Positions 34,066-43,201 of a DNA stretch of 64,000 bases are shown here, one piece after another; within the stretch, counting starts at the first letter, position 1, and each line of letters starts with the position of its first letter. This stretch comes from Anaeroglomus sp964550565. Its GTDB lineage: Bacteria > Planctomycetota > Phycisphaerae > Sedimentisphaerales > Anaerohalosphaeraceae. The stretch spans positions 7,500 through 71,499 of the forward strand of contig CAZKAI010000003.1 in NCBI GenBank assembly GCA_964550565.1, read 5' to 3'. Made by a program: the position numbers and the translations under genes. A model generated the notes under the pieces. That model saw nothing but the letters and a program-made list of their open reading frames with translations, had not been told where the DNA came from and did not search any database.

Positions 34066-35454
34066 TCAAAATTCCGGAGAATTAAAAAGCGGATTAAGCC
34101 AGTTTTCGCAGAATAGCGACAGATCATTGATATTGACCATTCCGTCTCTATCCAGGTCTGCCTGAATCAAAGCCGCTTCGATTTGCCACTGAGCAGCAAT
34201 GAGGTTGAAATCATTTCCGTCAACTTTATCATTACCATCAAAATCGGCAATATTACCTGCGTCAGACAAAGACATACTTGCCTGCGGGGTATTTCCGTAT
34301 GCACCAATGTTAATTCGTTTGCCGTGCGGCCACAGTTCCTCTGCCCAAACATCCAGCGGATTTCCGGCATCAATACATGGGCTGGTTACATCATCGCAAA
34401 TCCATGCGGAACTGGCTGGATTCCATCTGCTCGCCTGTGACATAAGATGATAATCCCCCTCAACCCAGATATCATCACTTTCGTCATCGGGTGTACCCTG
34501 GTCGTCCCAATACCCCGGAATGGCAAAAACCGGATTAGAGTTGATAAGTCCCGGTCCATATACAATGCCTTTTGTTCCGTAGGCTTTTGCCGAATCCAGC
34601 AAAGTGTAACTGACGGTAATGCATCCGCTTCCCGGACCGGGAGAAACATAGTTATACAGGTCCGGCCCAGAACCGGCACGATTGTCCCACAGAATATTAT
34701 TTTCGATAAGATGGCTTTTGCCATAAATATAAAGCCCGCCCCCATTGGCCGCACGATTTCCTGCAATCGTACAGTTTTTGACCATGGAAGTTGTGTTGTA
34801 CGGCTGATCCAAATAAATCCCTCCGCCCCAGCCGACTGCTTCATTTCCAGTGACAATACAATGGGTCAGAGTCAGATATGTTTTCCAGTCAATATAGATT
34901 CCTCCGCCATGTGTAGCGGCAAAATTATTTGTTAAAATACAATGATGGATTACAACCGTTCCGGCAAGCTGGGTGTTGCAGTAAATGCCGCCTCCATAAT
35001 TTGCACGATTATTGATGATTCTGCAGCGTGAGATTTTGGGAGCAGAGAGCATTGCGCAATAGACGCCGCCCCCCATTTCACTTGTAAAGCCATTGATGAT
35101 TGTGATTCCATCCAAAATAGAGTCTGAGCCTTCGGATGAATCAAAAATAAAACCGCGATGCGGCGAGCTTTGGCCTCCCTGACAGTCAATAATTGTGGCT
35201 GCAACAATGGCCGGGTCTTGGGGATTTGTACATTGAACAGTAACGGCTTTGCCCAGGAAGCGAATATCCCGGTTGCCATCCCCCGTATAAGTGCCTGTAC
35301 TTAAAACAATAATATCACCAGTGTTTGCAGCCGAAATGGCTGCTTGAATGGTTGGATAATCTCCGGTACCATCGGGATGGACTACGATAGCCTGTGCGAT
35401 AGAACAAGAAGCTCCCAGTAAAAAAATCCCTAAAACTCTGATTGCTACAGTCAT
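34066..35454 (-). CDS. Secreted parallel beta-helix protein with dockerin-like C-terminus
   Basis: A 462-residue exported protein with signal peptide (residues 1-22, LGIFLLGASCSIAQA). DGTGDYPTIQAAISAANTGD is the usual opening of right-handed beta-helix proteins, and about ten coils follow with repeated N-N-x-A-x-x-GGGIY/C motifs. The C-terminal 65 residues hold two calcium-loop repeats (DFDGNDKVDGNDF and DLDRDGMVNINDL), as in dockerin-like modules of Phycisphaerae. Catalytic residues of a lyase are not evident. It may be a surface adhesin or polysaccharide-binding protein exported by the secretion system. Confidence 0.8.
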   Translation of the reverse strand: MTVAIRVLGIFLLGASCSIAQAIVVHPDGTGDYPTIQAAISAANTGDIIVLSTGTYTGDGNRDIRFLGKAVTVQCTNPQDPAIVAATIIDCQGGQSSPHRGFIFDSSEGSDSILDGITIINGFTSEMGGGVYCAMLSAPKISRCRIINNRANYGGGIYCNTQLAGTVVIHHCILTNNFAATHGGGIYIDWKTYLTLTHCIVTGNEAVGWGGGIYLDQPYNTTSMVKNCTIAGNRAANGGGLYIYGKSHLIENNILWDNRAGSGPDLYNYVSPGPGSGCITVSYTLLDSAKAYGTKGIVYGPGLINSNPVFAIPGYWDDQGTPDDESDDIWVEGDYHLMSQASRWNPASSAWICDDVTSPCIDAGNPLDVWAEELWPHGKRINIGAYGNTPQASMSLSDAGNIADFDGNDKVDGNDFNLIAAQWQIEAALIQADLDRDGMVNINDLSLFCENWLNPLFNSPEF

Positions 35455-35560
35455 AAAACCTCCTTAGTTTAAAATGACTCCTACCCACCAATCCGGCCGC
35501 AACTCCGTGAAGCATTTTTAACAAAGACCTCACTTTTATAAGCCATGACATAACAAATTT

Positions 35561-35588
35561 ATTATACATAATTGTAGATAATATTCAA
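35561..35588 (-). promoter_or_regulatory. Promoter of the beta-helix gene
   Basis: TTGAAT (35583-35588), a 16-base spacer and TATAAT (35561-35566) on the minus strand, about 100 bases before the ATG, which has GGAGG upstream. Confidence 0.6.
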
Positions 35589-35643
35589 GTGAAATATCTA
35601 TATTATTATGCGATAATCCATGTTGAATCAGGGATATTTTTTC

Positions 35644-35672
35644 TTGTTCCGACTGTTTACATTGTCTATGAT
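35644..35672 (+). promoter_or_regulatory. Candidate promoter of phosphoketolase
   Basis: TTGTTC (35644-35649), a 17-base spacer and TATGAT (35667-35672), about 57 bases before the xfp ATG. Confidence 0.4.
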
Positions 35673-35729
35673 GAATCCATTGTTTTACAGATTGTATCTT
35701 ATACCTCGGGAGCATTGAAAGGAGTCTAT

Positions 35730-38242
35730 ATGGCTACGGCATTAACGGCGATAGAGCAGAAACGACTGGATGCATACTGGCGTGCGGCAAATTATTTATC
35801 TGTTGGTCAAATCTATCTTTATGACAATCCCTTACTGAAAAAGCCGCTGTCTATTAAACATATCAAGCCCCGCTTGCTAGGACACTGGGGTACGACGCCG
35901 GGATTGAATTTTATCTACGTTCACCTGAATCGCATTATAGATAAATACAACTTGGATATGATTTACATCGCCGGTCCCGGTCACGGCGGTCCGGCCATGG
36001 TGGCCAATACCTATCTGGAGGGCACTTATACAGAATTCTACCCGGCCGTGACACAGGATGAACAGGGGATGAAAAAGCTTTTTAAGCAGTTTTCATTCCC
36101 CGGGGGCATTCCCAGCCATGTCGCCCCGGAAACCCCGGGTTCTATCCACGAAGGTGGCGAGCTTGGATACGCCATTTCCCATGCCTATGGGGCGGTGTTT
36201 GACAACCCGGATTTGATTGCCGCCTGTGTGGTGGGGGATGGGGAAGCCGAAACCGGGCCGCTGGCTGCNNNNNNNNNNNNNNNNNNNNNNNNNNNNNNNN
36301 NNNNNNNNNNNNNNNNNNNNNNNNNNNNNNNNNNNNNNNNNNNNNNNNNNNNNNNNNNNNNNNNNNNNTGATTGCCGCCTGTGTGGTGGGGGATGGGGAA
36401 GCCGAAACCGGGCCGCTGGCTGCTTCCTGGCATTCCAATAAATTCCTCAATCCTGCCCGCGACGGGGCTGTTCTGCCGATTCTGCATCTGAATGGCTATA
36501 AGATTAACAATCCCACGCTGCTGGCCAGGATCAGTAAGCAGGAATTACAGGAACTGTTTAGAGGGTACGGCTATAAGCCCTATTTTGTTGAGGGTTCCGA
36601 TCCAAAAAAACTCCATCCGCTGATGGCGGAAACACTCGATAAAATAATCACAGAAATCCATAGAATTCAAACTGAAGCCCGCAGCAAGAAAGCCATTAAC
36701 CGTCCACCTTGGCCGATGATTGTCTTTCGTACCCCCAAAGGCTGGACCGGCCCGCATATCGTGGACGGTAAGCAGGTTGAGGATACCTGGCGGTCGCATC
36801 AGGTGCCATTTTCAGAACTGGCGGAGAAAAAATCTCACATTCGCCTGTTAGAAAAATGGATGAAAAGCTATAAGCCCAGAGAATTATTTGATGCCCAGGG
36901 GCAGTTTAAGCCTGAACTGGCTGCATTGGCTCCAAAAGGGGCAAGGCGGATGGGGGCTAATCCTCACGCCAACGGCGGGGTTCTGCTCAAAGACCTTAAG
37001 ATGCCGGATTTCAAGGCTTATGCAGTCAAAGTCACCAAACCCGGCAAGGTCACCGCAGAGGCCACGCGGGTGATGGGTATCTTTGTTCGGGACATCATGA
37101 AACATAATCCCAGCAATTTCCGGTTGTTTGGGCCGGATGAGACTGCCTCCAACCGCCTCGGGGCGGCTTTTGATGTTACGGATAAAACCTGGGTAGCCGA
37201 CCAGCTTCCAACCGATGAACATTTAGGCCCCGATGGGCGGGTGATGGAAATACTCAGCGAACACACCTGTCAGGGCTGGCTGGAGGGATATCTTCTGACC
37301 GGAAGGCACGGCCTGTTTTCCTGTTATGAAGCATTTATCCATCTGGTGGATTCGATGTTTAATCAGCATGCCAAGTGGCTCAAGGTCACGCGCAGTCATA
37401 TTCCGTGGCGGCGTTCCATTGCATCGCTGAATTACCTGCTGACTTCGCATGTTTGGCGGCAGGACCACAATGGCTTCAGCCATCAGGACCCGGGATTCAT
37501 TGACCACGTGGTCAATAAAAAGGCCGATATCGTCCGGGTCTATCTGCCGCCCGATGCCAATACGCTGCTGTCAGTAACGGACCATTGCCTCCGCAGCCGC
37601 AATTACGTCAATGTCATTGTCGCAGGCAAACAGCCGGCTTTACAGTATCTGGATATGGATGCGGCTATCAAGCATTGTACCGCAGGCATCGGCATCTGGG
37701 AATGGGCCAGTAACGACCGAGGCGGCGAGCCGGATGTGGTATTGGCCTGTGCCGGGGATATTCCAACCCTTGAAATCCTGTCGGCAGCGGCAATTTTACG
37801 AAAACAGCTTCCGGAATTGCGTGTTCGAGTCATCAATGTGGTTGACCTGATGACACTCCAACAGAAAGAAGAACACCCGCATGGTCTTTCCGATAAACAA
37901 TTTGACGCCCTGTTTACGGTCAATAAACCGATCATCTTTGCCTATCATGGCTATCCATGGCTGATTCATCGTCTGGCCTATCGCCGCACAAATCACGACA
38001 ATCTGCATGTTCGGGGATATAAAGAAGAGGGCACCACCACAACCCCGTTTGATATGGTCGTCTTGAATGATCTTGACCGGTATCATCTGGTGATGGATGT
38101 GATTGACCGCGTACCCGGTTTGGCGGTCAAAGCCGCCTATCTACGCCAGCAAATGCGGGATAAACGCATCGAGCATAAACATTATATCCATGAACATGGC
38201 GAAGATATGCCGGAAATACGTAACTGGACATGGCCCTTTTGA
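35730..38242 (+). CDS. xfp: Phosphoketolase (split by an assembly gap)
   Basis: TPP enzyme that phosphorolyses xylulose 5-phosphate and/or fructose 6-phosphate to acetyl phosphate. Motifs include HWGTTPGLNFIYVHLNR, GPGHGGPAMVANTYLEG, SFPGGIPSHVAPETPGSIHE and the TPP-binding GDGEAETGPLAASW. FRLFGPDETASNRL and YQDFSH-like segments follow. A 100-N gap at 36269-36368 is flanked by identical 55-bp copies. Removing it and one copy gives an in-frame protein of 785 residues, the normal length. ATG 35730 has GAAAGGAG 5 bases upstream. It supplies acetyl-P for ATP and acetate. Confidence 0.94.
36214..36268. repeat. 55-bp copy left of the xfp gap
   Basis: Identical to 36369-36423 and in the same reading frame; a contig-end overlap rather than a biological repeat. 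Confidence 0.9.
36269..36368. other. Assembly gap (100 N) in xfp
   Basis: Fixed-length filler; the flanking 55-bp duplication indicates that no sequence is missing. Confidence 0.95.
36369..36423. repeat. 55-bp copy right of the xfp gap
   Basis: Second copy of 36214-36268, identical over all 55 bases. Confidence 0.9.
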
Positions 38243-38258
38243 TCCAGGTGACAATGCT

Positions 38259-39413
38259 TTAAATGGTATGAATGACGACCAGTTTGCCCTTGGCGCGGAG
38301 TTTATCGGCCAGGATAGGGACAATCTTTTCCCGGGTTAAAATGCCTTTCTGGCAGAAAGTGATGCCGCCGGAGCCGGGATTTTTCCGGCTGCCCATCAGA
38401 AACTCAATACGGTCAGCATCCATTAAGAGGTCGTAAAGTTCGGTGACGGAGTTGGTCTCTTCGAATTTCGGCTCTGCGATATCCAATATATTGCAGAGTT
38501 GGTTCAAAGTCACCGCACCTTCTGTTGCCAGGTCAATATCTTCCATATAATATCGCGGGGGGGCGACCAGACTGGAGGGCATGTCTTCCATTTCCAGATT
38601 CTTCTTACCTTCGCGTGCCACAATTGCGGCCGTTGTGGCACCGCAAACCACCTTGGCTCCCGCCGATTGCAGAAAACGTCGGACCACGGCTGAATCTCTG
38701 GCCGGTTCTGAAGCGGGGCCGGTCATAATCGTAACCGCCCGTCCGGGCCGACAACGGGCAAGAATGACTGTGGCATCGTCGTGCGACTGGCCGCCGGATA
38801 AATCGCTGGCCTTGTCGAGAATCCGCTCGCAGAAATCCGCCGGATGAGTATGTTCAGCAATCAGGCGACTCAGATAATCAGCGACGCGTTCACTGCCCCA
38901 GCCGCCCACATATTCTCCGCCAAGTCCCGCCTGACTGATACCATCGCTGAAGAGCACTATCCCTTCTCCGGCAATCAGATAACAGCTATATTCATAAGCC
39001 AATGCCCCTTCCATGAGGAAGGGCTTTTGCGGCAGAACGGTGGCAATTCCCTGACCGACCAGAACAGGAGAGGGAGCCTCGTACGCCAGGACGGTTGTCT
39101 GACCGTCATTCAGGATGCGGGCCGCACTGACCGCACAATACGGCATTTGCGGGTCCTTCCATTGCTCCAGGGTCTTGACAACAATCTGAAACGCCTGGCG
39201 AAAGGAAAATCCATTATCAAGCAATCCCTTGAAAGTGGATGTGCAGAGTGTGGCGGCGATATTGGCCGATGATCCTGAGCCGACACCATCGCACAGCAGA
39301 ATCGTGGTTGCTTCTTCAGTCCGCCATTGCAGGATCGCATCACCGCAAACATCATCAAAACGTTTGGGTGTCTGCCGGGACAAAATATCGATGTGCAGGT
39401 ATCCGGATTTCAT
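38259..39413 (-). CDS. SpoIIE/PP2C-type phosphatase linked to sensory hydrogenase
   Basis: A 384-residue cytoplasmic protein. Residues 1-225 are a PP2C/SpoIIE phosphatase domain: FDDVCGD, LLCDGVGSGSSANIAA (metal-binding Asp), LFSDGISQAG and GGQSHDDATVILA. The last 150 or so residues form an extra domain without a name I know, also seen in hydrogenase-linked homologues. Its start overlaps the hydS stop as ATGA, so the two are coupled. Known group C sensory [FeFe]-hydrogenases are often next to such phosphatases, so it probably relays the H2 signal by dephosphorylating an unknown partner. Last gene of the unit. Confidence 0.82.
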   Translation of the reverse strand: MKSGYLHIDILSRQTPKRFDDVCGDAILQWRTEEATTILLCDGVGSGSSANIAATLCTSTFKGLLDNGFSFRQAFQIVVKTLEQWKDPQMPYCAVSAARILNDGQTTVLAYEAPSPVLVGQGIATVLPQKPFLMEGALAYEYSCYLIAGEGIVLFSDGISQAGLGGEYVGGWGSERVADYLSRLIAEHTHPADFCERILDKASDLSGGQSHDDATVILARCRPGRAVTIMTGPASEPARDSAVVRRFLQSAGAKVVCGATTAAIVAREGKKNLEMEDMPSSLVAPPRYYMEDIDLATEGAVTLNQLCNILDIAEPKFEETNSVTELYDLLMDADRIEFLMGSRKNPGSGGITFCQKGILTREKIVPILADKLRAKGKLVVIHTI

Positions 39414-41152
39414 TGTTCGGGTGCCAGCGGCTTTCGCGGAGGATTCTTTTCCTGGGCCATCTGCATCAGATTATCCACCAGCCGCTGTCCCTGTGCGGAA
39501 CTTTCGCCCAGGAACTGGGCAATCCGGCGGGCCATGTCAATCTGGTGGCTCAGCAGGTTCTGGGCCTGCTGGAGCGTCTGGCTGCGAAGTTCATCAAGCT
39601 GTTTGCGTTCGGCCAGGCTCTGGGTCATGTCCACAAAAATTCCGACGTATTGTTTTTCCTGCGGCAGGGCGTACACAATCTGGTGGCAGACCATGCCGTA
39701 TTTTTTATGTTCAATCAGGGCTTGCAGTCGTTCTTTCTGACCGCTGGCGACTTTTTCAAAGGTATCCGGATCAATCAGTGTCGAGATATGTTTGCCGCAT
39801 AAGGCTGTCGAACACATGAACATTCGCCGGAACGAAGGGTTCATACTCAGGATGTTGAGATGTTCATCCAGAATCACAATGCCGTTGGGGCTGGTGTCGA
39901 TAATCTTGTCAGTCTTCTGCTCGGCCAGTCTTCGCATAAAGGGAATGCACATCTCCGGCTCGGCCATCTGTCGAAAGACGGCTATGGCCTGCTGACGGCA
40001 GGTCGAATACCCGCACGCTCCGCAATTCAATTGATCGGTCGGATCCTTTTTGCCGCTCATTTCCAGAATCATCCGAATGACTTCTTCGTTAATCGGCTCT
40101 TCAACCGCAGGATTCAGCAGATACGGTTTTTCTGTAATTCCCGCAGGAATCGCTTCGACCGCTTCAACCACAGGCAAATTGGCCGCATAGTCCAGCACGG
40201 CTTTTCGCCGCTGAAATACAGGAAGCGTCTGTTCCGGTACGGCCGGGCCGTTAATACAGCCCTGTCGGCAAAACAGCGGTTCGACCAGAACATGCTGTCC
40301 ATTTCCATCCCCGCAGGAGGCGATCCATTCCCGGATTTCCTCAACGCCGCTCATGGCAAGGGTGTTCTCGGCCAGCATGTCGGTATTTTCCGAGGCAGTT
40401 TTTAAGGCCCCCCCGGCCAGGGCAAACAGACGTGCCCATCCGGCGGGCTGCTGATCAAACGGGCTTTCTTCCAGATTGGCCAGCTTGAGATGTTCAAGCT
40501 CAAACCACTCCGCCAGTTCCTGGAAGGTCAGCACTGCATCAATCGGTTTATCCGGATAGCGATCCGCCTCGGCTTTTTTGGCCACACATGGACCGATGAA
40601 CACCACCTTGGTCCCCGGCCCAAGCTTGATTTTGAGCATGCGGGCATGGGCAATCATCGGCGAAACCACCTGAGCCAGGCTGGCGGCCAGTTGCGGCTGC
40701 AGTCGTTCGATAAATCCCACTACAGCCGGGCAGGCGGTGCTGATACACGCTCCCTGCCGGCACTGGTCAAAATATTCTCGAGTCGCCTGGGCTACGGGAT
40801 ACGCCCCGACGGAGGTTTCGGCGACAAATGCAAATCCAAGCTTCCGCAGGGCACTGGGCAGTCGCGTCTGCTGCCAGGGCTGGAAAAAAGCCGCAAAGGA
40901 CGGGGCGACTGTAACGGCAACCGGACCATCTCCATGCAGCAAATCCCGAACCATGTCAACGTCGTTGCGATAAACCTTGGCCTTTTGAGGACATTCCCGA
41001 ATGCAGGTCCCGCAGCAGATGCACTTTTGCGGATCGACATACGCCTGCCCGTCGCGGATCCCGATGGCGTGAACCGGACAGATGCGAATGCACCGGTAGC
41101 AGTCCCGACATCGGGCTTTATTGGTAAAAACGACTTGATTTGGCGTCTGCAT
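39410..41152 (-). CDS. hydS: Putative sensory [FeFe]-hydrogenase with PAS domain (HydS-like)
   Basis: A 580-residue protein. Two 4Fe-4S motifs (CRDCYRCIRICP, CICCGTCIRECP) precede an [FeFe]-hydrogenase H-domain. The domain has altered H-cluster motifs: STACPAV for TSCCPGW, IGPCVAKKAEA, and EPLFCRQGCINGP for ExMxCxxGCxxGGG. All four cluster Cys ligands remain, but the proton-relay Cys is Ala and the Met is Leu. An Fe-S domain (CGACGYSTC) and a PAS domain (about 430-535) follow, then a coiled-coil end. No kinase domain is present. It has the domain order of group C sensory enzymes and is likely an H2 sensor acting on the phosphatase. Confidence 0.85.
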   Translation of the reverse strand: MQTPNQVVFTNKARCRDCYRCIRICPVHAIGIRDGQAYVDPQKCICCGTCIRECPQKAKVYRNDVDMVRDLLHGDGPVAVTVAPSFAAFFQPWQQTRLPSALRKLGFAFVAETSVGAYPVAQATREYFDQCRQGACISTACPAVVGFIERLQPQLAASLAQVVSPMIAHARMLKIKLGPGTKVVFIGPCVAKKAEADRYPDKPIDAVLTFQELAEWFELEHLKLANLEESPFDQQPAGWARLFALAGGALKTASENTDMLAENTLAMSGVEEIREWIASCGDGNGQHVLVEPLFCRQGCINGPAVPEQTLPVFQRRKAVLDYAANLPVVEAVEAIPAGITEKPYLLNPAVEEPINEEVIRMILEMSGKKDPTDQLNCGACGYSTCRQQAIAVFRQMAEPEMCIPFMRRLAEQKTDKIIDTSPNGIVILDEHLNILSMNPSFRRMFMCSTALCGKHISTLIDPDTFEKVASGQKERLQALIEHKKYGMVCHQIVYALPQEKQYVGIFVDMTQSLAERKQLDELRSQTLQQAQNLLSHQIDMARRIAQFLGESSAQGQRLVDNLMQMAQEKNPPRKPLAPEQ

Positions 41153-41180
41153 CGATCTAATTCCTCAATACAAAATGAAA

Positions 41181-43199
41181 TCAGGCATGGACTTTTAACT
41201 GACTATCGATCTCCCGGGCTGCTGTCTTCAGGTCGCATTTTTCTATGATCGTATCGCCGACTTTGACCGTCGGTCCTTTGGTGCATGCTTCAAAGCAGAA
41301 TGTCGCCTTGATATGCAGCTTATCATCGATGCCTTTGGTGTGGGCATTATCCAGCAATTGAGTCAGCAGGGTCTGTGACCCGCGGAGATAACAGCCGGTT
41401 CCAACGCACACGGATACATTCAGCTTGCCGTCACCGCTGCCTTCCGACAGGTTGATGGCACTGCCGCACAGCCGTTTGCGGCTGTTGTATTCAGTGTGCA
41501 GCATTTCGTGCGCCTTATGGCTGCCGGGCTTTTCCAGAGTCGTCTGGTAGCACTGCTGAATATACGGATTGTCCTGTGATTTATGAAGCTGGAGAGTTTT
41601 GTCGGCTTCATAAAGGCCTTTGGCACGCTGCTGTATGACCTCGCCGCCTTCGCAGACCGGCTGTCCGGCCCCGGCAACGCAGCCGCCCGGACAGGCCATG
41701 ACTTCAATCAAATCGTAATCGCAATTACCAGCCTTGACCTGGTCGGCAATCTTGCGGGCATTGGACAGGCTGTGTACAATTGCCAGTTTCAGATAGATAT
41801 CGCCAATTCGCAGGGTCTTGCTGAGGATGCCGGTATTGCCGCGGACATCGGTAAAATCAGGATTTTCCAGCCGTGTCCCGGTTAATTTCTCATGAGCATA
41901 TCGCAGGACCGCCTCGCTGACGCCGCCGGTAGTGCCGAAAATGACACCCGCGCCGGTCTTGAAGCCCATCGGCATATCAAGCGATTCGGGAGTCAGCTTA
42001 TGGAACTGGATGCCGGCCTGCTTAATCATCTTGCCCAATTCCTGGGTAGTAAGAACCGCATCCACATCCGCTCCGGCAGGACCGCGGAATTCAGGACGTT
42101 TGGCCTCGAATTTTTTGGCTGTACAAGGCATAATCGATACAACATAGAGTTGTTCCGGCTTTACCTTCAGTTGGTCCGGCAGGGTGGTCTTGGCCAATGA
42201 ACCGAACATCTGCTGCGGGCTGCGGCAGCTCGACAGATTCGGCAGCAGTTCAGGATAATACTGCTCGGCATACTTGACCCAGCCCGGACAGCAGGAGGTA
42301 AACAAAGGCAGTTTCTTGCCGAGGGTCTTGCGTTCAATAAATTCCGTCGCTTCCTCCAGCACGGTCAGGTCCGCGGCAAAGCTTGTATCGAATACCTTGT
42401 CAAATCCGACTTTCTTCAGGGCTGCCACAATTCGCCCGGTGGTGGCCACGCCGGGTTCCAGTCCGAACATCTCGCCGAGAGCAACACGTACCGCCGGGGC
42501 AATTTGGGCAACGACAGTCACATTCGGATTGTTAACCGCTTTCCAGACCTCTTCAATTTCGCTCTTGGGAACAATCGCACCGGTGGGGCAGACGCTGGCA
42601 CAAAGGCCGCAGTTGACGCAATCTACTTCGCCCAAATCTTTATTGAACGCCGGAGCAACCACGGTGCCGGCACCGCGGCCGGCAAAGTCAATCGCGCCGA
42701 TGCCCTGAATCTCGCTGCACGCCCGGACACAGTCGCCGCAGAGAATGCATTTATTCGGGTCACGCACCAGCGAAGGACTGGAGGTATCGGCCTGCATATC
42801 TTTGGGGATCGACGGAAAACGCACATCCGTCACGCCCATCTGGCGGGCCAGCTCCTGCAGCTTGCAGGCGTCCGATTTATCGCAGGTCGTACAGCTCTGG
42901 TGGTGGTTGGCCAGCAGCAGTTCCAGAAACACCCGCCGCATCTTGCGAAGCTGGTCGGTGTGTGTGCGAACTACCATGCCGGGAGTCGGCACCGTACTGC
43001 ACGATGTAACCACGCCCATGCCTTCGATTTCCACGATGCAAAGCCGGCAGGCGCCATAAACGCTTAATTTAGAATGATAGCAGAATGTCGGCAGCTCAAT
43101 GCCCGCCGAGCGAATCAGCTCAAGCAGATTCTTTTGACCGTTGATGACAACCGGCTGACCATTCAGTAGGATATGTTCATTCGTTCCAGTGGTATTCAT
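41181..43199 (-). CDS. hydA: [FeFe]-hydrogenase catalytic subunit of the bifurcating HydABC complex
   Basis: Makes H2 from electrons of NADH and reduced ferredoxin. The 672-residue protein begins with a plant-type 2Fe-2S domain (CYHSKLSVYGACRLC), then the His-Cys3 cluster (HHQSCTTCDKSDAC), then two 4Fe-4S motifs (CILCGDCVRAC, CVNCGLCASVC). The H-domain motifs FTSCCPGW, MPCTAKKFEA and EVMACPGGCVAGAGQ are canonical. A C-terminal thioredoxin-like 2Fe-2S domain (CVGTGCYLRGS ... CFEACTKGP) is fused, as in Thermotoga HydA. Two bases separate it from hydB. Confidence 0.96.
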   Translation of the reverse strand: MNTTGTNEHILLNGQPVVINGQKNLLELIRSAGIELPTFCYHSKLSVYGACRLCIVEIEGMGVVTSCSTVPTPGMVVRTHTDQLRKMRRVFLELLLANHHQSCTTCDKSDACKLQELARQMGVTDVRFPSIPKDMQADTSSPSLVRDPNKCILCGDCVRACSEIQGIGAIDFAGRGAGTVVAPAFNKDLGEVDCVNCGLCASVCPTGAIVPKSEIEEVWKAVNNPNVTVVAQIAPAVRVALGEMFGLEPGVATTGRIVAALKKVGFDKVFDTSFAADLTVLEEATEFIERKTLGKKLPLFTSCCPGWVKYAEQYYPELLPNLSSCRSPQQMFGSLAKTTLPDQLKVKPEQLYVVSIMPCTAKKFEAKRPEFRGPAGADVDAVLTTQELGKMIKQAGIQFHKLTPESLDMPMGFKTGAGVIFGTTGGVSEAVLRYAHEKLTGTRLENPDFTDVRGNTGILSKTLRIGDIYLKLAIVHSLSNARKIADQVKAGNCDYDLIEVMACPGGCVAGAGQPVCEGGEVIQQRAKGLYEADKTLQLHKSQDNPYIQQCYQTTLEKPGSHKAHEMLHTEYNSRKRLCGSAINLSEGSGDGKLNVSVCVGTGCYLRGSQTLLTQLLDNAHTKGIDDKLHIKATFCFEACTKGPTVKVGDTIIEKCDLKTAAREIDSQLKVHA

Positions 43200-43201
43200 G
43201 G

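Noticed and set aside
39410..41152. HydS as a second catalytic hydrogenase
   Set aside because: Altered L1 and L3 motifs, PAS domain and adjacency to a phosphatase favour a sensor.
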